A DNA stretch of 32,849 bases from Frankiaceae bacterium (GTDB taxonomy: Bacteria > Actinomycetota > Actinomycetes > JAFAQI01). The notes below the pieces were generated by a model that saw nothing but the letters and a program-made list of their open reading frames with translations, made no database searches and was not told the origin of the DNA. This document shows, piece after piece, positions 24,229 to 32,849 of the stretch (position 1 is its first letter; each line of letters begins with the position of its first letter). Both the position numbers and the translations under genes were made by a program. The stretch is from the NCBI GenBank assembly GCA_030840545.1, contig JAVEEH010000001.1, forward strand, positions 1 to 32,849, given 5' to 3'.

Positions 24229-25736
24229 CGGACCCGGCCACCGACTGGCTGCTGCCCGCGGCCGAGCGACCGCGCACAGCCGGCAACCAGGTGACGCCGC
24301 TGGTCCACGGCGCGACCTACTTCCGCCGGCTGCGCGAGGTCGTCGAGCAGACCGACACCGGTGACCGGATCTACTTCACCGACTGGCGGGGCGATCCGGA
24401 TGAACGGCTGACCGACACCGGCCCGACCGTCGCCGAGCTGTTGTGTGCCGCCGCCGGACGCGGGGTCGAGGTGCGCGGGCTGCTCTGGCGGTCGCACAGC
24501 GACAAGACGAGCTTCAGCGCGCAGGAGAACGAGCAGCTGGGAGTGCAGCTCAACGAGGCGGGTGGCGAGGCGTTGCTCGACCAGCGCGTCCGCCGGGGTG
24601 GCTCCCACCACCAGAAGCTTGTCGTCGTCAGGCACCGCGACCGGCCGTCAGAGGACGTCGCTTTCGTCGGCGGGATCGACCTCTGCCACGGTCGGCGCGA
24701 CGACGAGCGTCACCTCGGCGACCCGCAGCAGCAGCCGATGGACAAGCGCTACGGCCGGCAGGCGCCGTGGCACGACGCCATGGTCGAGATCCACGGACCT
24801 GGCGTGTGCGACGTGCTCGAGACCTTCGTCGAACGCTGGAACGACCCCACCCCGCTGGACCACCGCAACCCTTACCGCCGGTTGTTGCAGAAGGCAGCGC
24901 GAATGCCGCGGCATCCGGAGCCGCTGCCGACACCCTTCGATGCGCCGCCCGACAGCGGGCCGCACACGATCCAGGTCCTGCGCACCTATTGCGCGAAACG
25001 GCCGCCCTTCCCGTTCGCACCGGGCGGCGAGCGCACGATCGCCCGGGCCTACGAGCGCGCGTTCGCGCAGGCCCGCTCGCTGGTCTATGTCGAGGACCAG
25101 TACCTGTGGTCCGAGCTCGTCGCCGGCGCGCTGGCCAAAGCGCTGCGACGGGAGCCACGGCTGCAGGTGGTCGTCGTCGTACCTCGCTTTCCGGACCAGG
25201 ACGGCGCGGTGTCGGGGCCCCCCAACCGGTTGGGCCAGCTGCGCGCGATCGCCGCTCTGCGAGCCGCGGGTGGTGACCGGGTGGGCGTCTATGACCTCGT
25301 CAACGATGTCGGGACGCCGATCTATGTGCACGCCAAGGTCTGCGTCGTCGACGACATCTGGATGACGTGCGGGTCCGACAACTTCAACCGCCGGTCCTGG
25401 ACGCATGACTCAGAGATCACCTGCGCAGTCCTCGACGCCACCCGGGACGAACGCGCGCCCACAGATCCCGGCGGCCGCGGGCTCGGTGCCCGGGTGCTGC
25501 CCCGCGAGCTGCGCCTCACGCTGTGGTCGGAGCACCTCGGGGTGCCGGCGGACGATCCGCGGCTGCTCGACCCGGCCGACGGTCAGGCGCTGTGGCGATC
25601 CGGCGCCGGCCGCGCCCGGCCGCACGAGCCGGCCCCGGTGTCCGCTCTCCAACGTGGGTGGGCCGACCCGCTCTACCGTTTGGCCTACGACCCGGACGGC
25701 CGACCGCTGGTTCGCCGGATTCGTGGGGGTTTCTGA
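24225..25736 (+). CDS. Phospholipase D-like (HKD) protein
   Basis: The 503-residue protein has two HKD halves. The second is complete: His369, Lys371 and Asp376 in VHAKVCVVDD, followed by GSDNFNRRSW. The first has His129 and Lys131 (SHHQKLVVVRHRD), but the normal Asp position is Arg; acidic residues come later, just before VAFVGGIDLCHGRRDD, as in some eukaryote-like PLDs with a GGxDL motif. There is no signal peptide, so it should act at the cytoplasmic face of the membrane. Likely activity is hydrolysis or transfer of a phosphodiester in phospholipid, or cardiolipin synthesis; this is inference. It begins with GTG overlapping the DUF3052 stop. Confidence 0.9.
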   Translation: MTDPATDWLLPAAERPRTAGNQVTPLVHGATYFRRLREVVEQTDTGDRIYFTDWRGDPDERLTDTGPTVAELLCAAAGRGVEVRGLLWRSHSDKTSFSAQENEQLGVQLNEAGGEALLDQRVRRGGSHHQKLVVVRHRDRPSEDVAFVGGIDLCHGRRDDERHLGDPQQQPMDKRYGRQAPWHDAMVEIHGPGVCDVLETFVERWNDPTPLDHRNPYRRLLQKAARMPRHPEPLPTPFDAPPDSGPHTIQVLRTYCAKRPPFPFAPGGERTIARAYERAFAQARSLVYVEDQYLWSELVAGALAKALRREPRLQVVVVVPRFPDQDGAVSGPPNRLGQLRAIAALRAAGGDRVGVYDLVNDVGTPIYVHAKVCVVDDIWMTCGSDNFNRRSWTHDSEITCAVLDATRDERAPTDPGGRGLGARVLPRELRLTLWSEHLGVPADDPRLLDPADGQALWRSGAGRARPHEPAPVSALQRGWADPLYRLAYDPDGRPLVRRIRGGF

Positions 25737-25783
25737 GCGCGTCGCTGCTCAAATCCGCGGTCCTGGCGGCCGATCATGGTCAC

Positions 25784-26206
25784 GTGACCGCCGAGCTGAA
25801 CTCCTCCGTCGAGCTGACCCGCGTCATCCGGCCGGCCGCGGTCGTCCCCGAGTCGGCGGCCGCTCGCATCGTGGCCGAGCTCGGCGAGCGGGACGTGAGC
25901 AACGGCGGCGTGTGGAACGCGAGCCCGACGGTGTGGCAGCGCTACAGCGCGCCGTGGGACGGTCCGGGGGCGACCCGGGGGGCGGCCGTGCTCATCGGCA
26001 CCGTGGCCGTCGCCTACGGCACTCCCCTGCGCCACCACATCACCGTCTACCGGGTCACGATCACCGAGGCAGGTGCTGCCCAGGGGTGGACCGTCGACCA
26101 GCTGTGCGACGAGGCGCTCGGCTACGGCGGGCTAACGCTGGCGGAGTGCCCCCGCGCCGAGCTGGCGGCTCCGCCGGTGCCTGACCCGTTCCATCTGAAA
26201 CGCTGA
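25784..26206 (+). CDS. Conserved hypothetical protein
   Basis: I do not recognise a named family. From the GTG at 25784 it has 140 residues, no signal peptide and no membrane segment. Distinct segments are RDVSNGGVWNASPTVWQRY, AVLIGTVAVAYGTPLRHHIT and, at the end, CDEALGYGGLTLAECPRAEL followed by PPVPDPFHLKR. These Trp-, Gly- and Pro-rich motifs look conserved rather than random, and I recall similar hypothetical proteins in other actinobacteria. It lies 47 bases after the PLD gene and four bases before the FAD oxidoreductase gene, in the kgd operon. An ATG at 25776 is in another frame and stops after three codons. Confidence 0.8.
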   Translation: MTAELNSSVELTRVIRPAAVVPESAAARIVAELGERDVSNGGVWNASPTVWQRYSAPWDGPGATRGAAVLIGTVAVAYGTPLRHHITVYRVTITEAGAAQGWTVDQLCDEALGYGGLTLAECPRAELAAPPVPDPFHLKR

Positions 26207-26210
26207 GGGT

Positions 26211-27773
26211 GTGACCGACCCGCTTCCCGCTCGTGCTGATGTCGTCGTGGTCGGGGCCGGCCACAACGGTTTGGTCGCCACGACGTTGCTGGCCCGCGCC
26301 GGACTCGACGTCGTCGCGGTCGAGCGCGACGTCATCGTGGGCGGAGCGGCCCGGACGGAGACGCCGTTCGGCAAGGTCCCCGGGCTGCGCCAGTCGACCG
26401 GCGCCTACCTGCTCGGCCTGATGCCGCCGGAGCTCGAACGACTGCTCGACCTGCGGCTGCCGCTGGTCCGCCGCGACCCGCACTACTTCCTCCCGACGAC
26501 GTCCGGCAGCCACCTGCTGATGGGCAGCGACCGCGACGCGACGCGACGGCAGTTCGTCGAGTTCTTCAGCGAGGCCGACCGCGATGCCGACGACCGGCTG
26601 CAAGCCGAGCTCGACCTGCTGCGCGCGGACCTCGCCCCGGCGTGGCTGCGGGAACCCGGCTCGGTCGAGGAGACCGCGGAGCGCTTCATCCGCCCGGCCC
26701 TGCGCACAGTGTTCGTCGACCTCGTCCTGGGTGACGTCGCGTCCTACCTCGACCGGTTCGGGTTCGCCAGCGAGCTCGTCATCGCGATGTACGCCGTGAC
26801 CGACGGCCTCTCCGGGTTGCATGCGGGGCCGGACACCCCGGGCAGCGGACACAACTTTCTCGTGCACAACATGTGCCGCCTGCCGGGCGCGGGCGGCACC
26901 TGGATGATCGTCGAGGGCGGGATGGGGCGGGTGACCGCAACGATCGCCGACCGGGCCAGGGCGGCCGGAGCGACGATCGTGACCGGTGCACCCGTCAGCG
27001 AGATCTGCACCCGCGACGGCAGCGTCACGGGCGTCACGTTGGCTGACGGGCGCAGCATCGACGCCGCGACCGTCGTCGCCGGCTGTGACCCGTTCACACT
27101 GGCGGACCTCGTCACCCTGCCCGCGCCACTGCTCCAGCGGCTGGAGCATGTCCGCCGGCCAGGCACCACCCTCAAGATCAACTTGGCGCTGCGCGACCTC
27201 CCCCGGTTCTCCTGCCTGCCCCCGGACGCACCGTCGCCATTCGGGTCGACCATCCACCTGTTGCCCCAGGACGAGCCGATGGCAGCCGTCCGGGCCATGT
27301 GGCGGGACGTGCAGGCGGGCCGGCTGCCGGACTTCCCCACCATGGAGTGGTACGTCCACACGACAGCCGACCCGAGCCTGCAGGACCCGCAGGGACATCA
27401 CTCGTCGGCACTGTTCGTGCAGTCCGTGCCCTGGCAGCCGGCCGGCTCCTCGTGGGACGTCGAGCTGGCGCCCTACGTCGAGCGGCTGCTCGCGGTCTGC
27501 GACCGGTTCGCCCCCGGCACGTCGGACCTGGTCGCCGACACGTTCGCTCTCCCCCCGCCAGGCATCGAGGCACACTTCGGCATCCGTCACGGCCACATCC
27601 ACCACGTCGACAACGGCTTCGCCTTCGACCAGCGGATGCCCTACGTGACGGGCGTCGGCGGCCTCTACGCCGCGAGCGCCGGCTGCCATCCGGCCGGGTC
27701 GGTGATCGGTGCCGCCGGGCACAATGCGGCCCTCCGGGTGCTCAGTGATCACGGCGTAGCCTTGACGCCGTGA
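26211..27773 (+). CDS. PYROXD2-like/phytoene dehydrogenase-related FAD oxidoreductase
   Basis: The 520-residue flavoprotein opens with VVVVGAGHNGLVATTLLARAG and VERDVIVGGAART (FAD-binding Rossmann fold) and ends with LYAASAGCHPAGSVIGAAGHNA, the second FAD contact. This pattern fits the COG1233 group that includes carotenoid desaturases and animal PYROXD2. No carotenoid genes are nearby, so a role in carotenoid synthesis is unlikely from context; the true substrate is unknown. The GTG start is four bases after the preceding stop, and its TGA overlaps the kgd GTG (GTGA), so it is translationally coupled to kgd. Confidence 0.92.
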   Translation: MTDPLPARADVVVVGAGHNGLVATTLLARAGLDVVAVERDVIVGGAARTETPFGKVPGLRQSTGAYLLGLMPPELERLLDLRLPLVRRDPHYFLPTTSGSHLLMGSDRDATRRQFVEFFSEADRDADDRLQAELDLLRADLAPAWLREPGSVEETAERFIRPALRTVFVDLVLGDVASYLDRFGFASELVIAMYAVTDGLSGLHAGPDTPGSGHNFLVHNMCRLPGAGGTWMIVEGGMGRVTATIADRARAAGATIVTGAPVSEICTRDGSVTGVTLADGRSIDAATVVAGCDPFTLADLVTLPAPLLQRLEHVRRPGTTLKINLALRDLPRFSCLPPDAPSPFGSTIHLLPQDEPMAAVRAMWRDVQAGRLPDFPTMEWYVHTTADPSLQDPQGHHSSALFVQSVPWQPAGSSWDVELAPYVERLLAVCDRFAPGTSDLVADTFALPPPGIEAHFGIRHGHIHHVDNGFAFDQRMPYVTGVGGLYAASAGCHPAGSVIGAAGHNAALRVLSDHGVALTP

Positions 27774-30700
27774 CAGAGCGGTCGACGCAACCTCCCGGGC
27801 AGTCCGAGTCGTTCGCCGGGTTCGGCCCGAACGAGTGGCTGGTCTACGAGATGTACCAGCAGTACCTCAAGGACCCGGAGTCGGTCGACAAGGCCTGGTG
27901 GGACTTCTTCGCCGACTACAAGCCAGGCTCCGAGGCCGCCAACGGCAACGCCGCGGCGAAGGCTCAGGCGGTCGACGCGACCACGACGGCGAAGCCGTCG
28001 AGCCCTCCGGTCGAGGCCACGCCGGCGGCGAAGCCCGCACCCGCACCCGTCCAGGCCAAGGCAGCGCCGAAGCCGGCCGCGGCGAAGCCCGCGACCACCG
28101 AGGCCGAGGCGCAGCCCAAGGCTCACGCGCCGGTGGTGCAGCCGCTTCGCGGCGCCGCTGCCCGCGTCGTCGCCAACATGGAAGCCAGCCTCGCGGTCCC
28201 GACGGCCACCAGCGTGCGAGCCATCCCGGCCAAGCTGCTCATCGACAACCGGGTCGTCATCAACAACCATCTCCGCCGCGGCCGTGGCGGCAAGGTGTCG
28301 TTCACCCACCTCATCGGCTATGCGCTGGTGAAGGCCCTGGCCGACTACCCGGTCATGAACCGCGCCTTCACCGAGCTCGACGGCAAGCCGGCGGTGACCG
28401 AGCCCGAGCACGTCGCCCTCGGGCTCGCTATCGACCTGCAGAAGGATGACGGCAGCCGGACCCTCGTCGTACCGAACATCAAGAACGCCGACTCCCTCGA
28501 CTTCGCCCGATTCTGGGCCGGCTACGAGGACGTCGTCCGCAAGGCGCGCACCAACAAGCTCACCGCCGACGACTTCGCCGGAACGACGATCAGCCTCACC
28601 AACCCGGGCACGATCGGCACGGTGCACTCGGTGCCGCGGCTGATGGCCGGGCAGGGCTCGATCATCGGCGTCGGCGCGATGGAGTATCCGGCCGAATACC
28701 AGGGTGCGGCCGAGGAGACGCTCGCGCGGCTGGCGGTGAGCAAGGTCATGACGTTGACGTCGACCTACGACCACCGCGTCATCCAGGGCGCGGAGTCCGG
28801 CGCCTTCCTTGGGCGGATGCACGAGCTGCTGCTCGGCGCGGACGACTTCTACGACGAGATCTTCTCGTCGCTGCGCATCCCCTACGAGCCGATCCGGTGG
28901 GCCGCCGACATCCCGGTGACCCACGAGGAGGAGGTTGGCAAGCCGGCTCGGGTGCTGGAGCTGATCCACGCCTACCGCGTGCGCGGCCATCTGATGGCCG
29001 ACACCAACCCGCTCGAGTTCGACCTGCGCCGCCACCCCGACCTCGACGTGGTCACCCACGGGCTGACGTTGTGGGACCTCGACCGGGAGTTCCCGACCGG
29101 GGGCTTCGGCGCAAAGCCGCTGATGAAGCTGCGCGAGGTCCTCGGGGTCCTGCGCGACTCCTACTGCCGCACCATCGGCATCGAATACATGCACATCCAG
29201 GACCCCGAACAACGCAAGTGGATCCAGGACCGGGTCGAGCGCCATCACGAGTCGCTGGACCGCGACGAGCAGCTGCGCATCCTCGGCAAGCTCAACGGCG
29301 CCGAGGCGTTCGAGACGTTCCTGCAGACGAAGTACGTCGGACAGAAGCGGTTCTCGCTCGAAGGCGGCGAGTCGGTCATCCCGCTTCTCGACGCCGTCGT
29401 CTCGGAGGCCGCGCACGACGACATGGACGAGGTCGTCATCGGCATGGCCCACCGGGGCCGTCTCAACGTGCTGACCAACATCGTCGGCAAGTCCTACGCG
29501 CAGGTCTTCCGCGAGTTCGAGGGCAACCTCGACCCGCGCACCGCCCACGGGTCCGGCGACGTGAAATACCACCTCGGCGCCGAGGGTGAGTTCACCGCGC
29601 TCGACGGCGAGAAGGTCAAGGTCTCGCTGACGTCCAACCCGTCGCACCTCGAGGCGGTCGACCCGGTCGTCGAGGGCATCGCCCGGGCCAAGCAGGACCT
29701 CATCAACCGCGGCGCCACCGGGTTCACGGTCCTGCCCGTGCTCATCCACGGCGACGCTGCGTTCGCCGGCCAGGGTGTCGTCGCCGAGACGCTGAACCTG
29801 TCCCAGCTGCGTGGTTACCGCACCGGCGGCAGCGTCCACGTGGTCATCAACAACCAGGTCGGCTTCACGACCTCACCGACGTCGGCGCGCTCGAGCGTCT
29901 ACTCCACTGATGTCGCGCGGATGATCCAGGCGCCGATCTTCCACGTCAACGGTGACGACCCCGAGGCCGTCGTACGCGTCGCGCGGCTCGCCTACGAGTT
30001 CCGTCAGGCGTTCAAGAAGGACGTCGTCATCGACATGCTCTGCTACCGCCGTCGCGGCCACAGCGAGGTCGACGAGCCGTCGTTCACCCAACCCGTCATG
30101 TATGACCTGATCGACGCGAAGCGCAGCGTGCGCAAGATCTACACGGAGTCGCTCATCGGTCGCGGTGACATCACGGTCGAGGAGGCCGAGCTCGCGCTGC
30201 GGGACTACCAGGAGCAGCTCGAGCGGGTGTTCGCCGAGACCCGCGACGTCAGCGGCACCCCACCCGAGGAGCCGGAGGTCGCCCCGGCCGAGAGCACGGC
30301 GGACACCGCGATCTCCACCGAGGTGCTGAAGCGGATCGGCGAGTCGCAGATCACCGTGCCCGACGGTTTCACCGTCCATCCACGGCTGCTGCCGCAGCTG
30401 CAGAAGCGCGCGCAGATGGTGAGCGACGGTGGGATCGACTGGGCGATGGGCGAGACGATCGCGTTCGGCTCGCTGCTCATCGACGGGCGACCCATCCGCC
30501 TGGCCGGCCAGGACACCCGTCGCGGCACGTTCGGCCAGCGGCACGCCGTGCTGGTCGACCGCCGGACCGCGGAGGAGTACACCCCGCTCGCAAACCTGTC
30601 CGACGACCAGGCGCCGTTCTATGTCTACGACTCGCTGCTGAGCGAGTACGCCGCCATGGGCTTCGAGTACGGCTACTCGGTGGCCCGGCCGGGCGCTCTC

Positions 30701-31459
30701 GTGCTCTGGGAGGCGCAGTTCGGCGACTTCGCGAACGGCGCCCAGTCGATCGTCGACGAGTTCATCTCCGCGGGCGAGGCCAAGTGGGGGCAGCGGTCGT
30801 CCGTCGTCCTGCTGTTGCCGCACGGCTACGAGGGCCAGGGGCCGGACCACTCCTCGGCCCGGATCGAACGGTTCCTGGCCTCGTCCGGCGAGGACAACTG
30901 GACCGTCGCCGTCCCGAGCACCCCGGGCAACTACTTCCACCTGCTGCGCTACCAGGTGCTCTCGGGCCGCTGCAAGCCGCTGATCGTGTTCACCCCGAAG
31001 TCCATGCTGCGCCTGCGGGCGGCGACGTCGACGCCGGACGAGTTCACCTCAGGGCATTGGCAGCCGGTGCTTGCCGACCCCAAGTCGCCACCGGCGGACC
31101 GCGTTCGCACGGTCATCCTCACCAGCGGCAAGGTCTGCTACGACCTCGACAAGCAACGGGACAAGAGTGACCGCGACGACGTCGCCATCCTGCGGGTCGA
31201 GCAGCTCTATCCGCTGCCGGTCGAAGAGCTGCGGACGGCGCTGGCCGGATATCCCAACGCGACCGACCTCGTCTGGGTGCAGGAGGAGCCGGCCAACCAG
31301 GGCGCCTGGCCGTTCATCGCCCTCAACCTGCCCGAGCACCTCGACGGCGACCGCACGCTGCGCCGGGTCTCCCGCAACGCCTCGGCGGCGCCGGCGGCCG
31401 GCTCGCACAACACTCATGAGACCGAACAGGCCGCGCTGCTCGAAGCCGCGTTCGCCTGA
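27770..31459 (+). CDS. kgd: Multifunctional 2-oxoglutarate dehydrogenase/decarboxylase (KGD)
   Basis: This actinobacterial one-chain enzyme decarboxylates 2-oxoglutarate with thiamine diphosphate in the TCA cycle. It serves as E1 and succinyltransferase and works with a separate lipoylated E2 and E3. The 1,229 residues match the known family length. The order is an N-terminal helix (FGPNEWLVYEMYQQYLKDP), an Ala/Pro/Lys-rich linker (about 55-120), an E2-like acyltransferase domain (to about 360) with DHRVIQGAESG (His335; the usual Asp is Gln339, as I recall for mycobacterial KGD), and the E1 domain. E1 signatures include MAHRGRLNVL, SNPSHLEAVDPV, HGDAAFAGQG with INNQVGF for thiamine diphosphate, RRRGHSEVDEPSFTQP and GQDTRRGTFGQRH. 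Mycobacterial KGD is controlled by the FHA protein GarA; no garA is visible here. Confidence 0.97.
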   Translation: MTERSTQPPGQSESFAGFGPNEWLVYEMYQQYLKDPESVDKAWWDFFADYKPGSEAANGNAAAKAQAVDATTTAKPSSPPVEATPAAKPAPAPVQAKAAPKPAAAKPATTEAEAQPKAHAPVVQPLRGAAARVVANMEASLAVPTATSVRAIPAKLLIDNRVVINNHLRRGRGGKVSFTHLIGYALVKALADYPVMNRAFTELDGKPAVTEPEHVALGLAIDLQKDDGSRTLVVPNIKNADSLDFARFWAGYEDVVRKARTNKLTADDFAGTTISLTNPGTIGTVHSVPRLMAGQGSIIGVGAMEYPAEYQGAAEETLARLAVSKVMTLTSTYDHRVIQGAESGAFLGRMHELLLGADDFYDEIFSSLRIPYEPIRWAADIPVTHEEEVGKPARVLELIHAYRVRGHLMADTNPLEFDLRRHPDLDVVTHGLTLWDLDREFPTGGFGAKPLMKLREVLGVLRDSYCRTIGIEYMHIQDPEQRKWIQDRVERHHESLDRDEQLRILGKLNGAEAFETFLQTKYVGQKRFSLEGGESVIPLLDAVVSEAAHDDMDEVVIGMAHRGRLNVLTNIVGKSYAQVFREFEGNLDPRTAHGSGDVKYHLGAEGEFTALDGEKVKVSLTSNPSHLEAVDPVVEGIARAKQDLINRGATGFTVLPVLIHGDAAFAGQGVVAETLNLSQLRGYRTGGSVHVVINNQVGFTTSPTSARSSVYSTDVARMIQAPIFHVNGDDPEAVVRVARLAYEFRQAFKKDVVIDMLCYRRRGHSEVDEPSFTQPVMYDLIDAKRSVRKIYTESLIGRGDITVEEAELALRDYQEQLERVFAETRDVSGTPPEEPEVAPAESTADTAISTEVLKRIGESQITVPDGFTVHPRLLPQLQKRAQMVSDGGIDWAMGETIAFGSLLIDGRPIRLAGQDTRRGTFGQRHAVLVDRRTAEEYTPLANLSDDQAPFYVYDSLLSEYAAMGFEYGYSVARPGALVLWEAQFGDFANGAQSIVDEFISAGEAKWGQRSSVVLLLPHGYEGQGPDHSSARIERFLASSGEDNWTVAVPSTPGNYFHLLRYQVLSGRCKPLIVFTPKSMLRLRAATSTPDEFTSGHWQPVLADPKSPPADRVRTVILTSGKVCYDLDKQRDKSDRDDVAILRVEQLYPLPVEELRTALAGYPNATDLVWVQEEPANQGAWPFIALNLPEHLDGDRTLRRVSRNASAAPAAGSHNTHETEQAALLEAAFA

Positions 31460-31462
31460 GTC

Positions 31463-31639
31463 GTGTACTTCACCGACCGCGGCATCGAGGAGCTGCAGCA
31501 TCGTCGCGGCGACGAAATGGTCACCGTCAGGTGGCTCGCCGAGCACCTGCAGACCTTTGTCGACCTGCACCCGGAGTTCGAGACCGCGGTTGAACGGCTC
31601 GCTACCTGGCTCGCCCGGCTCGACGACGAGGACGACTGA
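31463..31639 (+). CDS. DUF6104 small acidic protein
   Basis: The 58-residue protein starts VYFTDRGIEELQHRRGDEMV (GTG start) and ends with an acidic run (ARLDDEDD). It matches the small actinobacterial family found just after kgd, for example in Streptomyces. It is mostly helical in appearance, acidic, with no signal peptide. It begins three bases after the kgd stop, so it is almost certainly co-translated with it. Function is unknown; an accessory role for KGD is inferred from position only. It ends three bases before the converging monooxygenase stop. Confidence 0.88.
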   Translation: MYFTDRGIEELQHRRGDEMVTVRWLAEHLQTFVDLHPEFETAVERLATWLARLDDEDD

Positions 31640-31642
31640 GTC

Positions 31643-32849
31643 TCAAGCAGCGACCCCCGCCCGCCGGAACTCCATCGCGTCGTCCTCGATCGAGCCGCGC
31701 CTGAGCATGATGATGTCGCGCACGTAGTTCTGGTAGAGGCGCCACGGGGCGCTGTTGCCCTGTCGCGGGAAGTGGTGCACACCGCGCTGCACATAGCCGG
31801 AGGTCAGGTTGATGAAGGGGTTGGTGGGCAGCTCCGGCTCGGCCCACCGCGGCGTGCACTGCCGATAGCCGCGCTCGTCCATGTAGTTCAGCAACCGGCA
31901 GACGTACTCGCAGACAAGGTCGCACTTGAGCGTCCACGACGCGTTCGTGTAGCCAAGCGTCACGGCGAGGTTGGGAACGCCACTGAACATCATTCCCTTG
32001 TAGCCGACCGTCTCGGACAGCTCGACCGGACGACCGTCGACGGCGATCTGCAGCCCGCCGATCGCCAGCATGTTGAGACCGGTGGCCGTCACGATGATGT
32101 CGGCCTCGATCTCCGCACCCGAGGTGAGCTGCAGCCCCTTGTCGGTGAACGTCTCGATCGTGTCGGTGACGATCGATGCCCTGCCGTCCCGGATCGAGGT
32201 GAACAGGTCGGCGTCCGGCACCAGGCAAAGCCGCTGGTCCCACGGGTTGTAACTCGGCGTGAAGTGCGTGTCGATGTCATAGCCCGCCGGGAGCAGCTTC
32301 TCCATCCCCTTGCGGATGATCGCCTTCATGACCCGTGGCCGGCGCCGGCTGACCTCGAAGCTGAACATCGTGAGCAGCACGTTCTTCCACCGAACGAGGG
32401 CATACGCCGTGCGGGTCGGCAGCACGCGCCGGACGAAGTCGGCGATCGCGTCACGCGCCGGCAGCGCGATGACATACGTCGGCGAGCGCTGCACCATCGT
32501 GACGTGCGCCGCGGTTTCAGCCATCGCCGGGACGAGTGTCACCGCGGTTGCGCCGCTGCCGATGACAACGACGTGTTTGCCGGCGTAGTCGAGGTCGGTC
32601 GGCCAGTGCTGCGGGTGCACGACCTCCCCGGCGAACCGCTCGACCCCGACGAAGTCGGGGGTGTAGCCCTCGTCGTACCGGTAGTAGCCCGTGCACATGA
32701 GGAGGAAGTCGCAGGTCATCAGCACGATTTCGTCGGTGTCGGTGCGTTGGAACTCGACCGTCCACCGCGCCGTCGCGCTCGACCACTCGGCCCGGATGGC
32801 TCGCCGGTTGAAGCGGATCGCGTCCTCGATGCCGTGGTCGCGCGCGGTG
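31643..32849 (-). CDS. Flavin-containing (Baeyer-Villiger type) monooxygenase, N-terminus beyond the window
   Basis: About 401 C-terminal residues are visible. They contain the conserved LLMCTGYYRY segment, the NADPH-binding Rossmann motif VVVIGSGATAVTLVPAMAE, then VTMVQRSPTYV, DIIVTATGLNM-like text (read as ADIIVTATGLNML), and a C-terminal cap with YMDERGY. These features fit the class B flavoprotein monooxygenases, which insert oxygen into ketones or oxidise heteroatoms with NADPH and O2. The FAD-binding N-terminus and the BVMO fingerprint lie past the right edge, so Baeyer-Villiger versus N-/S-oxygenase activity cannot be settled. The C-terminus is directly opposed to the DUF6104 gene, with three bases between stops. 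Confidence 0.93.
   Translation of the reverse strand, partial: TARDHGIEDAIRFNRRAIRAEWSSATARWTVEFQRTDTDEIVLMTCDFLLMCTGYYRYDEGYTPDFVGVERFAGEVVHPQHWPTDLDYAGKHVVVIGSGATAVTLVPAMAETAAHVTMVQRSPTYVIALPARDAIADFVRRVLPTRTAYALVRWKNVLLTMFSFEVSRRRPRVMKAIIRKGMEKLLPAGYDIDTHFTPSYNPWDQRLCLVPDADLFTSIRDGRASIVTDTIETFTDKGLQLTSGAEIEADIIVTATGLNMLAIGGLQIAVDGRPVELSETVGYKGMMFSGVPNLAVTLGYTNASWTLKCDLVCEYVCRLLNYMDERGYRQCTPRWAEPELPTNPFINLTSGYVQRGVHHFPRQGNSAPWRLYQNYVRDIIMLRRGSIEDDAMEFRRAGVAA

Noticed and set aside
27749..29839. A 696-codon open frame on the minus strand opposite kgd
   Set aside because: It lies fully antisense to kgd, whose motifs are intact, and its composition is that of a complementary-frame artefact.

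Overview
The window is chromosomal DNA of a high-GC Gram-positive actinobacterium. Four things support this: the gene order argS-lysA-hom-thrC-thrB-rho (the order known from Mycobacterium tuberculosis and Streptomyces); a single-chain KGD-type 2-oxoglutarate dehydrogenase/decarboxylase of about 1,230 residues; an actinobacterial-type LexA box (TCGAAC-N4-GTTCGA); and frequent GTG starts in GC-rich codons. I cannot name the genus. Genes are tightly packed, many overlap by 1-11 bases, and no stretch over 300 bases lacks a gene. The longest gap is the 288-base rho leader (1397-1684).

Region 1 (1-9129, minus strand) reads from right to left: a single-domain response regulator, a lipoprotein, argS, lysA, hom, thrC, thrB, then rho after its own leader. 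lysA, hom, thrC and thrB turn aspartate-derived precursors into lysine, homoserine and threonine and are translationally coupled by ATGA overlaps. rho is cut by the left edge; its N-terminal insertion carries a 60-base tandem repeat.

Region 2 (9203-15637, plus strand) starts with tRNA-Arg(CCG). An LCP-family wall-polymer ligase follows, overlapping a cytidylyltransferase that looks more like the TarI (CDP-polyol) class than IspD and carries an unusual C-terminal NTF2/SnoaL-like domain. Next is a four-gene lipid-modification cluster: FAD oxidoreductase, DUF1365, cyclopropane/methyl fatty acid methyltransferase, DUF1295 membrane protein. It has the same order as M. tuberculosis Rv0449c-Rv0446c.

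Region 3 (15634-23747) holds an alpha/beta hydrolase and a PlsC-type acyltransferase (minus), a YgiD-like extradiol dioxygenase (plus), a DUF222/HNH endonuclease gene (minus) with a near-consensus promoter overlapped by a perfect LexA box, PEP carboxylase (minus) and a 14-TM drug exporter (minus).

Region 4 (23821-31639, plus) is a six-gene apparent operon: DUF3052, phospholipase D-like protein, conserved hypothetical, PYROXD2-like FAD oxidoreductase, kgd and a DUF6104 small protein. A Baeyer-Villiger-type flavin monooxygenase on the minus strand runs off the right edge.

Most of the content is core metabolism. The points that most deserve a second look are the SOS-controlled, probably leaderless HNH gene, the LCP plus cytidylyltransferase-NTF2 fusion pair, the His-rich lipoprotein with an orphan response regulator, and the hairpin shared by two converging stop codons.
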